64,000 nt of DNA, taken from positions 5,084,001 through 5,148,000 of the forward strand of contig NZ_CP031030.1 of NCBI RefSeq assembly GCF_003711225.1, written 5' to 3'. The stretch is from Runella sp. SP2 (lineage in GTDB: Bacteria > Bacteroidota > Bacteroidia > Cytophagales > Spirosomataceae). The position numbers and the translations under genes were made by a program. Numbering within the stretch: position 1 is the first letter of the stretch; every line of letters begins with the position of its first letter. Below the pieces are notes generated by a model. The model made no database searches, had not been told where the DNA came from, and saw nothing but the letters and a program-made list of their open reading frames with translations. Positions 9,269-18,711 of this stretch are shown here, in pieces.

Positions 9269-10804
9269 ATGAAAAAAATCCAATCGGCCTTACTTTCGGT
9301 TTATTACAAAGACGGTCTTGAACCAATCGTAAGACTCCTCCACCAACACGGCGTAAAGCTGTACTCAACGGGTGGAACACAGACGTTCATCGAAAACATG
9401 GGAATTCCTGTGACTGCGGTGGAAGACCTTACAGGCTACCCTTCTATTTTCGGAGGCCGCGTAAAAACGCTTCACCCTGCTGTTTTTGGAGGTATTTTGT
9501 ACCGTCGTGACGACGCTGGCGACTTGGCCCAAGCGGCTCAGTTCAACATTCCATCAATTGACTTGGTGGTTGTCGATTTGTATCCTTTTGAGGAAACTGT
9601 TGCGTCGGGGGCAAGTGCCGAAGACATCATCGAAAAAATCGACATTGGAGGTATTTCATTGATTCGGGCAGGGGCTAAAAACTTCCAAGATTCACTCATC
9701 GTTTCATCGCGGAATCAATACGCTGACGTACTCAACATTCTTACTGAAAAAGGCGGTGCTACCGACCTCGCCGACCGTCGTCGTTATGCACAAGAAGCAT
9801 TTGCCACTACCAGCCATTACGACACTGCGATTAATCAGTGGTTTATAGCCCCCCAGCCCCCAATGGGGGTGAAAGAAGGCTCCCCCATTGGGGGCTGGGG
9901 GGCTGGGGCTACCCTTCGCTATGGCGAAAACCCGCACCAAGCCGCGACATTTTACGGGGATTTGGATGCGATGTTCGACAAACTTCACGGAAAAGAGTTG
10001 TCGTACAACAACTTAGTCGATGTTGACGCTTGCGTTTCTCTCATCGACGAGTTTGGCGATGAACCAACTTTTGCAATTATCAAACATACCAATGCTTGCG
10101 GCGTAGCAACGGCTGCCACTGCTCATCAGGCTTACGTAAATGCCTTGGCCTGCGACCCAGTTTCGGCTTTCGGAGGGGTAATTATTACCAATACAACCGT
10201 GGACTTGGCCACAGCTGAAGAACTTAACAAGCTCTTCATGGAGATTTTGATTGCTCCTGCCTACGAAGCAGACGCGTTGGCGTTGTTGCAATCAAAGAAA
10301 AACCGCATTCTTCTCCAGCGTAAAAACATTGAGTTACCTACCAAAATGTTCAAAACCATCCTCAACGGGGTGCTCGAACAAGACAAAGATTTGGTAGTAG
10401 AAACGGCTTCTCAGTTTACAACCGTGACGAAAGTAGCTCCTACGGATGCGGAAGTAAAAGCATTAGAATTTGCGTTGAAAGTGTGTAAACATACCAAATC
10501 AAACACGATTGTATTGGCCAACGAAAACCAACTTCTTGCGAGTGGGACGGGTCAAACTTCGCGCGTGGATGCTCTTCGTCAGGCGATTGAAAAAGCAAAA
10601 TCGTTTGGCTTTGAATTGAAAGGTTCAGTAATGGCTTCGGATGCGTTCTTCCCGTTTGCTGACTGCGTCGAAATCGCGCACAATGCAGGTGTTACCGCAG
10701 TGGTACAACCAGGTGGCTCTATCCGCGACAAAGATTCGATTGAATACTGCGACGCCAACGGCATGGCGATGGTGACAACGGGCGTTCGTCACTTTAAGCA
10801 CTAA
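9269..10804 (+). CDS. purH: Bifunctional AICAR formyltransferase / IMP cyclohydrolase
   Basis: PurH carries out the last two steps of purine synthesis: formylation of AICAR with 10-formyl-THF, then ring closure to IMP. The 511-residue protein has the MGS-like cyclohydrolase domain (GRVKTLHPAVFGGIL, VVDLYPFEETV, IDIGGISLIRAGAKN). The transformylase domain begins at LRYGENPHQ and includes KHTNACGVA and the C-terminal QPGGSIRDKDSIEYCDANG block. All expected motifs are intact. Odd feature: between the end of the cyclohydrolase domain (YDTAINQWF) and LRYGENPHQ there is an extra in-frame segment, IAPQPPMGVKEGSPIGGWGA, encoded by a perfect palindrome (9847-9904). It falls at the interdomain linker, where an extra loop should be tolerated. 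Confidence 0.97.
   Translation: MKKIQSALLSVYYKDGLEPIVRLLHQHGVKLYSTGGTQTFIENMGIPVTAVEDLTGYPSIFGGRVKTLHPAVFGGILYRRDDAGDLAQAAQFNIPSIDLVVVDLYPFEETVASGASAEDIIEKIDIGGISLIRAGAKNFQDSLIVSSRNQYADVLNILTEKGGATDLADRRRYAQEAFATTSHYDTAINQWFIAPQPPMGVKEGSPIGGWGAGATLRYGENPHQAATFYGDLDAMFDKLHGKELSYNNLVDVDACVSLIDEFGDEPTFAIIKHTNACGVATAATAHQAYVNALACDPVSAFGGVIITNTTVDLATAEELNKLFMEILIAPAYEADALALLQSKKNRILLQRKNIELPTKMFKTILNGVLEQDKDLVVETASQFTTVTKVAPTDAEVKALEFALKVCKHTKSNTIVLANENQLLASGTGQTSRVDALRQAIEKAKSFGFELKGSVMASDAFFPFADCVEIAHNAGVTAVVQPGGSIRDKDSIEYCDANGMAMVTTGVRHFKH
9847..9904. repeat. Perfect 58-bp palindromic element translated within purH
   Basis: Two 23-base arms, complementary at every position, flank a 12-base loop (TGAAAGAAGGCT). 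The left arm begins AGCCCCCCAG and ends CAATGGGGG; each arm itself contains a short CCCCCAATGGGGG palindrome. It is far more G+C-rich than the surrounding coding sequence and encodes proline/glycine-rich residues in the purH frame. It looks like a small mobile palindrome (REP/RPE-like) that landed in frame at the domain boundary. Confidence 0.92.
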
Positions 10805-10808
10805 AGTG

Positions 10809-10864
10809 AGAGGGTTGCTCACAACCCTCTACTACAAATACGGTCGGGTTGTAAGCAACCCTCT
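10809..10864. repeat. Dispersed hairpin, GGGTTG family, two tandem copies
   Basis: Copy one (10809-10830) has perfect arms AGAGGGTTG and CAACCCTCT around the loop CTCA. Copy two (10843-10864) pairs GGGTTG with CAACCC around TAAG. Both lie within 60 bases of the purH stop, ahead of the main terminator. Confidence 0.85.
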
Positions 10865-10872
10865 ACACGGCG

Positions 10873-10913
10873 AAAAGCGGCGGTCGGTTTGAAACTGGCC
10901 GCCGCTTTTTTTG
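10873..10913 (+). terminator. Rho-independent terminator of purH
   Basis: A nine-pair perfect GC-rich stem (AAGCGGCGG with CCGCCGCTT), extended by four further pairs including G-T wobbles, with a loop of about seven bases and a run of seven T residues. It sits downstream of two GGGTTG-family hairpins. Confidence 0.85.
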
Positions 10914-10985
10914 TATTCTTCGGAGGTCTCTTGTGTAGATTACTCCCCATTTGACCTTTATCTAGTAAATCAATCGTTTTCCCCA

Positions 10986-13697
10986 ATGAACCGCTTTTTG
11001 TTGTTCTTTTTGTGTTTGTCGCTTTCGGTAATTGGACAAACGCCCCCACCCTCCCCTTTGCGCGTTGAGCAGCTGCGGGTAGAGTACAAAACCAACCCCG
11101 TTGGTATTGATGCCTTTTTGCCTCGTTTTAGCTGGAAACTATTTTCCAAGGAGCGCAATACCCTTCAAAAATCGTATCAAATCCAAGTCTCAAAAGACGA
11201 TAAATTTTCCAAAAAAGGGCTCATTTGGCAATCGGGCGAGGTTGTTTCTGACGCGTCTCATCTCATTGATTACCAAGGCCCTAACCTCCAAAGTCGCCAA
11301 CGGTATTTTTGGAAAGTCAAAGTCACCGATAATTACGGAAACGTAGCCGAATCGGCCGTCAATTTCTTTGAAATGGGGCTTCTCGCCGCTTCTGACTGGC
11401 AAGCCAAGTGGATTGAACCCGAAAAAGAAGGAATTGATTTCAAGAAACAACAGCCCGCTTCGCTTATCCGTAAAGAGTTTGTCACCAAACCCAAAGGCAA
11501 GATAGCCTCTGCCCGTTTGTACGTCACCAGCCGTGGACTCAACGAAATGTACATCAACGGCCAACGCATCGGCAAAGACGTCCTCAGCCCAGGCTGGACG
11601 GCCTACCAGTCTCGTATTCAGTATTTTACTTACAATGTCACAGCATTTATTCAAGCAGGAAACAATGCGATAGGCGCCATGCTGGGTGATGGCTGGTACC
11701 GTGGCTATTTGGTGTGGGAAAACAACCGCAACGTCTGGGGTGAACGCGTCGCCCTGCTGAGTCAATTGGTGATTAAATACGAAGACGGAACCGAACAAAT
11801 CATTGGTACCGACGAAACGTGGAAAGCCAACAACAACGGCCCCATCCGCGAAAACGACCTCTACAACGGCGAAACCTACGACGCACGTTTGGAGAAAAAA
11901 GGCTGGGCAGCCGTAGGGTTCGACGAAAGTGCGTGGTGGAACGTTCGGCTTGGTAATTACCCCAAAGACAACCTCATTGCCCCCGCTGGTCCGCCCGTAC
12001 GCCGTACCCAAGAGTTGAAACCCCTCAAGGTGTTTACGACACCAGCGGGAGAAACCGTTTATGATTTTGGCCAAAATATGGTAGGATGGGTTCGGTTGCG
12101 CGTGCAAGGCCCTGCTGGCACCAAAATTCGTATTGCCCACGCCGAAGTCCTCGACCAAAAAGGCAATTTTTACACCGCCAACCTCCGCTCGGCCAAATGT
12201 GAACTCAATTACACCCTGAAAGGCGACAGCATCGAAGTCTATGAACCTCGTTTTACGTTCATGGGTTTTCGCTACGCCCGCATCGAAGGGCTTCCCAATC
12301 CGCCCACCCTCGATAACCTCACAGGTGTAGTCATTCACTCCGATTTCCCCAATTCAGGGACGTTTGAAACGTCAAAACCACTGGTCAATCAACTCCAAAA
12401 AAACATTGTTTGGGGACAAATTGGCAATTTTGTGGACGTACCCACCGATTGTCCGCAGCGTGATGAGCGCCTAGGCTGGACAGGCGACGCCCAAGCATTT
12501 GTTCGTACCGCTACGTTCAACAAAGAAGTGGCAGGCTTTTTTACCAAATGGCTACGCGACGTGGCCATTGACCAAAAGCCCAACGGCGGTGTACCGCACG
12601 TTGTGCCCGATGTGATTCAAAACAAAAACCCCGACGACATCAAGTCATCGGCAGGCTGGGCCGATGTCGCCACGATTGCCCCTTGGACGCTTTATCAAGT
12701 GTATTCTGACCGTCGTTTGTTGGAAACTCAATACGAATCCATGAAAAAATGGGTAGAGTATGTTCGCAAAAATGCAGGCACTAAGCTCCTCTGGACCAAC
12801 GGCGAACACTTCGGCGATTGGCTCTCGTACCGAGGCGCTGCACAATTTGGAGAACCTGTAACCGACAATGATTTTATCGCCACGGCCTTTTTTGCTCATT
12901 CGGCCAACCTAACGTCCAAAGCCGCACTTACCTTAGGCAAAGCCACGGATGCGGTATTGTATGGGGAATTGTTCCAAAACATCAAAAAAGCCTTTTTGCA
13001 AGAATACGTTTCGCCCAATGGTCGGTTGGTTTGCAATACCCAAACAGCCTACGTGTTGGCACTTCATTTCGATTTATTACCCGAAAATCTTCGTCCACAG
13101 GCCGTTGAGCGCCTCGTACAAGACATCAAGCGACACGGCAACCACCTCACTACGGGCTTCTTGGGTACGCCTTATTTGTGCCACGTCCTGACTCGTTTTG
13201 GCAAAAACGACGTTGCTTACGACCTACTCAATCAAGAAACGTATCCTTCGTGGCTCTACCCCGTCAAAAAAGGTGCAACTACGATTTGGGAGCGCTGGGA
13301 CGGTATCAAACCCGACGGAAGTTTTCAGGATGTTAGCATGAACTCCTACAACCATTATGCCTACGGTGCCATTGGCGATTGGATGTATCAGAACATGGCA
13401 GGAATTGATTTGGTAGAGCCTGGTTTCAAAAAATTTGTGATTGCACCCAAACCTGGCGGCGGATTCACTTCGACCAAAGCTACCTATGAATCTCCGTACG
13501 GAACGATAGCTTCGTCGTGGGAGCAACAAAACGGAAAAATGACCTTAAAAATAAGCGTACCTGCCAATTCAAAAGCCCTTGTCAAACTTCCTGCCATTGG
13601 GGCGGAGAAGTTAAATCAACTTGCTCAAGCCCAACGTCTCAAGCTTACAGAAGGGGCATTGGAAGTAGGGAGTGGAGAGTATTTGTTTGAGTGGTAA
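10986..13697 (+). CDS. Alpha-L-rhamnosidase, GH78
   Basis: A secreted glycoside hydrolase that releases terminal alpha-L-rhamnose from plant or bacterial glycans. I place the start at 10986 (MNRFLLFFLCLSLSVIGQ, a clear signal peptide; 903 residues), not at 10911, whose extra residues overlap the purH terminator. After an N-terminal fibronectin-like domain come the Bac_rhamnosid_N region (RLYVTSRGLNEMYINGQRIG) and the DYNGET-like ENDLYNGETYDAR segment. The signature DCPQRDERLGWTGDAQ is near residue 488 in the (alpha/alpha)6 barrel and contains conserved acidic residues. The barrel ends with TIWERWDGIKPDGSF and MNSYNHYAYGAIGDWMY. The C-terminal beta domain is intact. No SusC/SusD genes are adjacent, so it is not in a classical PUL. 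Confidence 0.95.
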   Translation: MNRFLLFFLCLSLSVIGQTPPPSPLRVEQLRVEYKTNPVGIDAFLPRFSWKLFSKERNTLQKSYQIQVSKDDKFSKKGLIWQSGEVVSDASHLIDYQGPNLQSRQRYFWKVKVTDNYGNVAESAVNFFEMGLLAASDWQAKWIEPEKEGIDFKKQQPASLIRKEFVTKPKGKIASARLYVTSRGLNEMYINGQRIGKDVLSPGWTAYQSRIQYFTYNVTAFIQAGNNAIGAMLGDGWYRGYLVWENNRNVWGERVALLSQLVIKYEDGTEQIIGTDETWKANNNGPIRENDLYNGETYDARLEKKGWAAVGFDESAWWNVRLGNYPKDNLIAPAGPPVRRTQELKPLKVFTTPAGETVYDFGQNMVGWVRLRVQGPAGTKIRIAHAEVLDQKGNFYTANLRSAKCELNYTLKGDSIEVYEPRFTFMGFRYARIEGLPNPPTLDNLTGVVIHSDFPNSGTFETSKPLVNQLQKNIVWGQIGNFVDVPTDCPQRDERLGWTGDAQAFVRTATFNKEVAGFFTKWLRDVAIDQKPNGGVPHVVPDVIQNKNPDDIKSSAGWADVATIAPWTLYQVYSDRRLLETQYESMKKWVEYVRKNAGTKLLWTNGEHFGDWLSYRGAAQFGEPVTDNDFIATAFFAHSANLTSKAALTLGKATDAVLYGELFQNIKKAFLQEYVSPNGRLVCNTQTAYVLALHFDLLPENLRPQAVERLVQDIKRHGNHLTTGFLGTPYLCHVLTRFGKNDVAYDLLNQETYPSWLYPVKKGATTIWERWDGIKPDGSFQDVSMNSYNHYAYGAIGDWMYQNMAGIDLVEPGFKKFVIAPKPGGGFTSTKATYESPYGTIASSWEQQNGKMTLKISVPANSKALVKLPAIGAEKLNQLAQAQRLKLTEGALEVGSGEYLFEW

Positions 13698-13701
13698 ATC
13701 A

Positions 13702-13784
13702 GTCGGGTTTTGAGAAACCCGACTCACCGTGCTGAGGGTTTCTCAAAACTCGAAAACAAGTGCAAAAGATTGCTCACAACCCGA
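13702..13784. repeat. Dispersed hairpins, GGGTTG family, variant copies
   Basis: The first copy (13702-13723) has perfect arms GTCGGGTTT and AAACCCGAC around the loop TGAG. The second (13734-13751) is a degenerate GAGGGTTT-CTCA-AAACTC. The third (13768-13784) is a partial ATTG-CTCA-CAACCC. They fill the whole gap between the convergent rhamnosidase and GT9 genes. Confidence 0.8.
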
Positions 13785-14975
13785 TTAGCTAACTACTTTC
13801 TCTAGCAGTATTCGTTCCGCAATCTTGTTCTTCACTTCAGGAATATCCGTTTCAGGATAGTAGTGAATTTCAACATTTTTGCGGACGTATTCTATGCCTA
13901 CGCTGGGTTGATGCCCGTGGAAGAGCAATGCAGGAAAATTAGCAATCGGGAAAAACGGCAAGCCCGAAACCCGATAAATCGTGATGGTTTTACAAAAAAT
14001 ACACGTTAAATGTTCAGGGAAAGAATCGAGGGTTAAGGCGTAAGTTGCCTCGTTGGCGACGTACGCCAACTCATGAATGGACAATAACCGAGACGCATTG
14101 ATAAGTCGCTCAGATTCCCCTGTTGTCTGTGTTATTTCATCAATAATTTTTGAAGACAAATCCGTTTGACCACAAAAAACCACCGAGAAGGGAGATTCTT
14201 GCAACAACCGTTTCACAATATCCGCCCAAAACGAGAGGCTCATTTGTCGATGCGGTTCCCCAGTTTCAGGAAATAGCATCACATACGGCTCTGTCAACGG
14301 CGTGGGGAATTTTACCCCAATTGTCTCCCACGAAATAGTAGGTAAAATGGGGAAATACGGTTTTACTTCTTCCAATATTGCCTCAATACCCATTTCTTTC
14401 AGCAAGGCTGCGTAGGTATCGAAATGGTGAAAACACGTATTTTCGGGCAGAGTCAATTCCACATCGAGCAATCCACCTTGCCCTCTGCGATTAAACCCAA
14501 TCGCTTTTTTTACTTGGGTAAAAGGTAGAATAAAATGAGAAACCGCATTTGAAGTACGGACGTCGATGTAATAATCGTACTCTTCACCTTTCAATACTGC
14601 AATTGCTTTCTTGAATGTTGCATAAAACTGCTTCATCTTTTGCCAATCACTCACCTTTGCTCGATTGCTTAGAAAGTGGTCGATGCAAATGATTTGACGA
14701 ACGAAAGGATTGCATTCACTTACTACCTTACACCAAGTAGGGGTCAGTACATCAATAATGGCATCAGGGTATTTTTGACGAATTAGCGGAAACATATATG
14801 AAACCGTCAAGGCATCCCCCATGTGCCCCAACGAAGCCACCAATACCTTTGGGGCACTCGAAATAGAAGCACGTTTTCTTTTTTTATAGAACCATTTGGC
14901 ATAGGCATCTATAAAAAAATCGGTCAAACGCATCGGAATTGTTTCGCGAGGGGTTCCGCTGTAATATCGCTTCAT
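13785..14975 (-). CDS. Glycosyltransferase family 9 (heptosyltransferase-like)
   Basis: A 396-residue GT-B protein related to LPS heptosyltransferases and other GT9 enzymes. The N-terminal Rossmann half begins at KVLVASLGHMGDALTVSYMFPLI, with the small-residue loop that binds the acceptor. The C-terminal donor half contains PYVMLFPETGEPHRQMSLSFWADIV and VVFCGQTD, then the region ending ALTLDSFPEHLTCIF, equivalent to the (S/D)SxxxH segment for nucleotide-sugar binding. It has no signal peptide and should act at the inner face of the inner membrane. It is followed on the same strand by nothing close, and preceded 21 bases away by the DUF5672 gene, so the two form a small envelope-glycan operon. 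Donor sugar unknown. Confidence 0.82.
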   Translation of the reverse strand: MKRYYSGTPRETIPMRLTDFFIDAYAKWFYKKRKRASISSAPKVLVASLGHMGDALTVSYMFPLIRQKYPDAIIDVLTPTWCKVVSECNPFVRQIICIDHFLSNRAKVSDWQKMKQFYATFKKAIAVLKGEEYDYYIDVRTSNAVSHFILPFTQVKKAIGFNRRGQGGLLDVELTLPENTCFHHFDTYAALLKEMGIEAILEEVKPYFPILPTISWETIGVKFPTPLTEPYVMLFPETGEPHRQMSLSFWADIVKRLLQESPFSVVFCGQTDLSSKIIDEITQTTGESERLINASRLLSIHELAYVANEATYALTLDSFPEHLTCIFCKTITIYRVSGLPFFPIANFPALLFHGHQPSVGIEYVRKNVEIHYYPETDIPEVKNKIAERILLEKVVS

Positions 14976-14996
14976 TAATGAGGTATCGTTCGTTAT

Positions 14997-15809
14997 TTAA
15001 AAAGTATAACCCAGTTGGTGAAATTTTTCTTTCCAAAACTCCAGTTCATGGATATCCCACGCATGACAGCCAAAAGGGAGCTGTTGGTCGTTGAGATTAA
15101 ACGATTTTGTCGGCATATCTTCCACGGCAAACCGCAAAGCTTCGCGCCAATGAGGTACCCGTACCCGCTGGAAGTATCGGTTCATTTCAAGGCAAAAAAA
15201 GACGTCTTCATTATAAAAAGAGCCTTTTCCCGCTAAATAACGCTCAATTGTAGGACGCTGAGCACGTACAATGTCAAGCATTTTTTGAACCTTACGAAGC
15301 GAAAACCCGCCGTTACCTACGGTCATTTTGAGAACAATATCCAACGGTTGGTTGTTTCGGTTTTTATCACGCAAATCCAGCCAAATCGCCAATTGCTTTT
15401 TGAGACGAAAAATGAGCTTATCCGTAACCGACGAAAAATCTCGCTCAATCCGCCAAGGCGCCCCGATGTAATCATACCCTTTTTTACACCACTCTAGCAG
15501 TTCGTCCCGAAATACAAACGCATCCAGCTGATAAATAAGCAAATACTCGTAACTCAAAAAGCGTTCGTAGAACTCCGTCGAAAGCATCAATCGGTTGTAC
15601 GTCTGAACACTTTTAAAATAATCGTCCGTAAAAGGTTCAAACTGTAATTGAGGATGAAGTTTCTGTAAATAGTCAAGGTTCAGCGACTGCGGCTTTACGA
15701 TTTTAATGGGATGTTCGGCTAAAACTTTTAAGCATTGGGTAAAAGCAATCTGCTCGTGAACAGTAAAGTTGGATTTATAAATGGGAATAACAACGACGAC
15801 TGGGTTCAT
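14997..15809 (-). CDS. DUF5672 family protein (putative glycan synthesis)
   Basis: A 270-residue protein with the start placed at 15809 (MNPVVVVIPIYKSNFTVHEQIAF); the 13 residues upstream do not look like family sequence. The segment FLSYEYLLIYQLDAFVFRDELLEWCKKGYDYIGAPW is characteristic of DUF5672. The order (short Rossmann-like start, DxD-like LDAF, GAPW) resembles a compact GT-A glycosyltransferase. The nearby KMTVGNGGFSLRKVQKML also matches the family. It lies just upstream of the GT9 gene on the same strand. The role in sugar transfer is inferred from family context. Confidence 0.75.
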   Translation of the reverse strand: MNPVVVVIPIYKSNFTVHEQIAFTQCLKVLAEHPIKIVKPQSLNLDYLQKLHPQLQFEPFTDDYFKSVQTYNRLMLSTEFYERFLSYEYLLIYQLDAFVFRDELLEWCKKGYDYIGAPWRIERDFSSVTDKLIFRLKKQLAIWLDLRDKNRNNQPLDIVLKMTVGNGGFSLRKVQKMLDIVRAQRPTIERYLAGKGSFYNEDVFFCLEMNRYFQRVRVPHWREALRFAVEDMPTKSFNLNDQQLPFGCHAWDIHELEFWKEKFHQLGYTF

Positions 15810-16114
15810 ACCACCTTTGGATTGGTGTCGAATTTTTTGGGGTAACAAAAGACGTTCAAAGGTACAAGAAAAAGTGCATCCAAAATAAAATTTTCCCGAT
15901 ACCCTCTCAAATTAGCCTCTGTAGGTGGTTTAATCCTTCAATAGTTATGCTCCGTAATTTTAACCTCAAAAATAGGCTGTTTGGTCTCACAGGAGCATCT
16001 ACCCAATATTTAGCAAAAAATTGTACATTTTTTATACACTCTCGTATTATCAAAGAAAATTTATCGTTAATTTTGCGGCAAATTTATGAATCACTATAAA
16101 CTTTATATCATAAT
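15810..16114. other. Divergent intergenic region between DUF5672 and atpA
   Basis: 305 bases without a supported gene. It is strongly AT-rich near atpA. A TAATTTTG box (16068-16075) fits the Bacteroidota minus-7 consensus TAnnTTTG and lies 39 bases before the atpA start, but I see no well-spaced TTTG partner upstream. A 48-codon open frame from 15947 has no recognisable content and was not called. Confidence 0.5.
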
Positions 16115-17692
16115 ATGGTAGCTGTAAGACCGGATGAGGTTTCGGCGATACTTCGGGAACAATTGGCAGGAGCCAAAACCGACGCCCAACTCGAAGAAGT
16201 AGGTACGGTGCTCCAAATAGGTGACGGTGTAGCCCGTATCTATGGCCTTACCAAAGTACAAGCAGGAGAGCTTCTCGTGTTTGCAAATGGCCTCAAAGCC
16301 CTTGCCCTCAACCTCGAAGAAGATAACGTCGGAGCGGTATTGCTCGGCGAATCGTCCGAAATCAAAGAAGGTGATACCGTAAAACGTACTGGCGAAATCG
16401 CCTCTGTAAAAGTAGGTGAAGGAATCATCGGACGTGTAGTAAACACGCTTGCGGAACCTATCGACGGTATGGGACCTATCCAAGGTGAAACGTACGAAAT
16501 GCCACTTGAGCGTAAAGCACCAGGGGTTATCTATCGTCAGCCTGTAACTGAGCCTCTTCAAACAGGTATCAAATCAATCGACGCCATGATTCCTATCGGA
16601 CGTGGCCAACGCGAATTGGTGATTGGTGACCGTCAAACGGGTAAAACAGCCGTTTGTATCGATACCATCATCAACCAGAAAGAATTCTACGACAAAGGTG
16701 AGCCAGTATATTGTATCTACGTAGCTTGCGGTCAGAAAGCCTCTACCGTGAAGCAAGTAGAAGCTACCCTCCGTCGTTATGGAGCAATGGACTACACTGT
16801 TATCGTTTCGGCGTCAGCAGCAGATCCATCACCAATGCAGTTCTTTGCACCGTTTACGGGTGCTGCCATCGGGGAATATTTCCGCGATACTGGCCGTCCT
16901 GCTTTGGTAGTTTACGATGACTTGTCAAAACAAGCCGTTGCTTACCGCGAGGTATCTCTTTTGCTCCGTCGCCCACCAGGCCGCGAAGCTTATCCAGGAG
17001 ACGTATTCTATCTTCACAGCCGTTTGCTAGAACGTGCCGCGAAAATCAACACGTCGGACGAAATTGCGAAAAACATGAACGACTTGCCACCTTCGTTGAA
17101 AGACAAAGTAAAAGGCGGTGGTTCATTGACCGCCCTTCCAATCATTGAAACACAAGCGGGTGACGTATCGGCGTATATTCCAACCAACGTAATCTCAATT
17201 ACGGACGGTCAAATTTTCTTGGAGTCTAACCTCTTCAACGCAGGTATCCGTCCAGCCATCAACGTAGGTATCTCGGTATCACGCGTGGGTGGTAACGCAC
17301 AGATCAAGTCAATGAAGAAAGTAGCAGGTACGCTTAAACTTGACCAAGCGCAGTTCCGTGAATTGGAAGCGTTTGCCAAGTTTGGTTCAGACCTTGATGC
17401 TTCTACTAAATTGACCATCGACCGTGGTCGCCGCAACCAAGAAATCTTGAAACAAGGTCAATTCTCACCAGTAAGTGTAGGCGACCAAGTAGCGATTATC
17501 TATGCTTCTATCAACGGCGTATTGGATAAAGTAAACGTTTCAAAAGTAAAAGAATTTGAAACCGAATTTATCCACCAATTGAAAGCTTCGCATCCAGAAG
17601 TGTTGAAAGCATTGGCTGCTGGCAAATTGGACGATTCAGTAACAGATACTATCAAGAAACTAGGTCGCGAACTCGCTCCTAAATACGCTTAA
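16115..17692 (+). CDS. atpA: ATP synthase F1 subunit alpha
   Basis: The 525-residue non-catalytic alpha subunit of F1-ATPase. The N-terminal beta barrel ([17 protein letters not shown]) is followed by the nucleotide-binding domain with Walker [11 protein letters not shown] near residue 170. Next come [27 protein letters not shown] and the signature [14 protein letters not shown], then the C-terminal helical domain. Length is normal (Bacteroidota members are slightly longer than the E. coli subunit). It is the first gene of a three-gene transcript in this window; atpH and other ATP synthase genes are not immediately upstream, where the DUF5672 gene is divergent. A methyltransferase gene follows after 27 bases, then atpG. 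Confidence 0.98.
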   Translation: MVAVRPDEVSAILREQLAGAKTDAQLEEVGTVLQIGDGVARIYGLTKVQAGELLVFANGLKALALNLEEDNVGAVLLGESSEIKEGDTVKRTGEIASVKVGEGIIGRVVNTLAEPIDGMGPIQGETYEMPLERKAPGVIYRQPVTEPLQTGIKSIDAMIPIGRGQRELVIGDRQTGKTAVCIDTIINQKEFYDKGEPVYCIYVACGQKASTVKQVEATLRRYGAMDYTVIVSASAADPSPMQFFAPFTGAAIGEYFRDTGRPALVVYDDLSKQAVAYREVSLLLRRPPGREAYPGDVFYLHSRLLERAAKINTSDEIAKNMNDLPPSLKDKVKGGGSLTALPIIETQAGDVSAYIPTNVISITDGQIFLESNLFNAGIRPAINVGISVSRVGGNAQIKSMKKVAGTLKLDQAQFRELEAFAKFGSDLDASTKLTIDRGRRNQEILKQGQFSPVSVGDQVAIIYASINGVLDKVNVSKVKEFETEFIHQLKASHPEVLKALAAGKLDDSVTDTIKKLGRELAPKYA

Positions 17693-17719
17693 TTTACTGC
17701 ATTAGCAGGTTCATATCGA

Positions 17720-18640
17720 ATGTCTCGCATCAAAGAAATCGTAAAGGCTACGCCCCTCATTGGGGACGTAGCCCGATTTATCGGAAAATATCGCACACGG
17801 GTACCCGCAGGGCATTTCTATAGCCCAATTGTATCGGTGGACGAAATACGTAAACGTGAAGAACAGATTTACCCCACACCTCCGCCACGGACGTTGCCAG
17901 GTATTGATCTTCGCGAAGAAGCGCAAGTCGCCTTGATGCAGACGTTTGCCTCGTCTTACTTTGGGAGTGTTCCGTTTACGGACAACCCCCAAGAAGGCTT
18001 TCGGTATTATTTTGTTAACAAATATTTTATTCACGCCGACGCCACCACGCTGCATTGCATGATGCGGCACTTTAAGCCCAAGCACATCATTGAAGCAGGG
18101 TCTGGGTTTTCGTCGGCTGTGATGTTGGATACCAACGAACGGTTTTTGAACCAAAGCGTAAAGTTCACGTTTATTGAGCCTTATCCCGACCGTTTGTATT
18201 CGTTGTTGACACCCGCCGACCGCCAACAGACAACCATTTTTGAAAAAACATTGCAAGATATTCCTGTGACGTATTTTGAGCAATTAGGCGAAAACGACAT
18301 CCTGTTTATTGATTCGACCCACGTCTCAAAAACAGGAAGCGACGTCAACTATTTCTTGTTTGAGATATTCCCTCGCCTCCAACCTGGGGTCATCGTTCAC
18401 GTTCACGACGTATTTTATCCTTTTGAGTATCCCAAAGCGTGGGTAATCGACGGAAACGGGCGTTTTGGCTGGAACGAAGCTTACATGATGCGGGCGTTTT
18501 TGATGTACCAAAACCAGTTTGAGGTATTGTTTTACAACGATTTTCTTCAAACGTTTCATTCAGAATGGTTGTCTCAGCACATGCCAACCTACGCCACGCG
18601 CGGACGAGGGTCGAGTATTTGGCTGAGAAAAACCAAGTAA
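17720..18640 (+). CDS. Class I SAM-dependent methyltransferase inserted between atpA and atpG
   Basis: A 306-residue protein with a Rossmann-type SAM-binding core of the Methyltransf_24 kind. The glycine-rich motif I is IIEAGSGFSSAVML, motif II is FTFIEPYPDRL, and NDILFIDSTHVSKTGSD and GVIVHVHDVFYPFEYP are the later strands; the HDVF motif contains the metal-type acidic residue seen in sugar O-methyltransferases. The N-terminal ~100 residues are less typical. It starts 27 bases after the atpA stop and ends 71 bases before atpG, in the same direction, so it is probably co-transcribed with ATP synthase genes. Nothing suggests that it acts on ATP synthase; a role in glycan methylation is more likely from family membership. 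Start at 17720 is the only good ATG. Confidence 0.8.
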   Translation: MSRIKEIVKATPLIGDVARFIGKYRTRVPAGHFYSPIVSVDEIRKREEQIYPTPPPRTLPGIDLREEAQVALMQTFASSYFGSVPFTDNPQEGFRYYFVNKYFIHADATTLHCMMRHFKPKHIIEAGSGFSSAVMLDTNERFLNQSVKFTFIEPYPDRLYSLLTPADRQQTTIFEKTLQDIPVTYFEQLGENDILFIDSTHVSKTGSDVNYFLFEIFPRLQPGVIVHVHDVFYPFEYPKAWVIDGNGRFGWNEAYMMRAFLMYQNQFEVLFYNDFLQTFHSEWLSQHMPTYATRGRGSSIWLRKTK

Positions 18641-18711
18641 AAAGCAGTAAGTTTAAATAGTTTTATCCTGTACGGAAACTATTAACAAATAACAGTTAAC
18701 GGTAACACACA

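Noticed and set aside
10911-10985. Upstream start of the rhamnosidase gene
   Set aside because: It would start inside the purH terminator T-run, and a clear signal peptide begins at 10986.
11190-12338. 382-residue minus-strand ORF opposite the rhamnosidase
   Set aside because: Long, but antisense to GH78 domains with intact motifs; no signal of independent coding.
15947-16093. 48-codon ORF upstream of atpA
   Set aside because: No family similarity, AT-rich leader composition, overlaps the likely atpA promoter.
17720-18640. ATP synthase accessory subunit between atpA and atpG
   Set aside because: Sequence carries SAM-methyltransferase motifs and no similarity to subunits delta, beta or epsilon.
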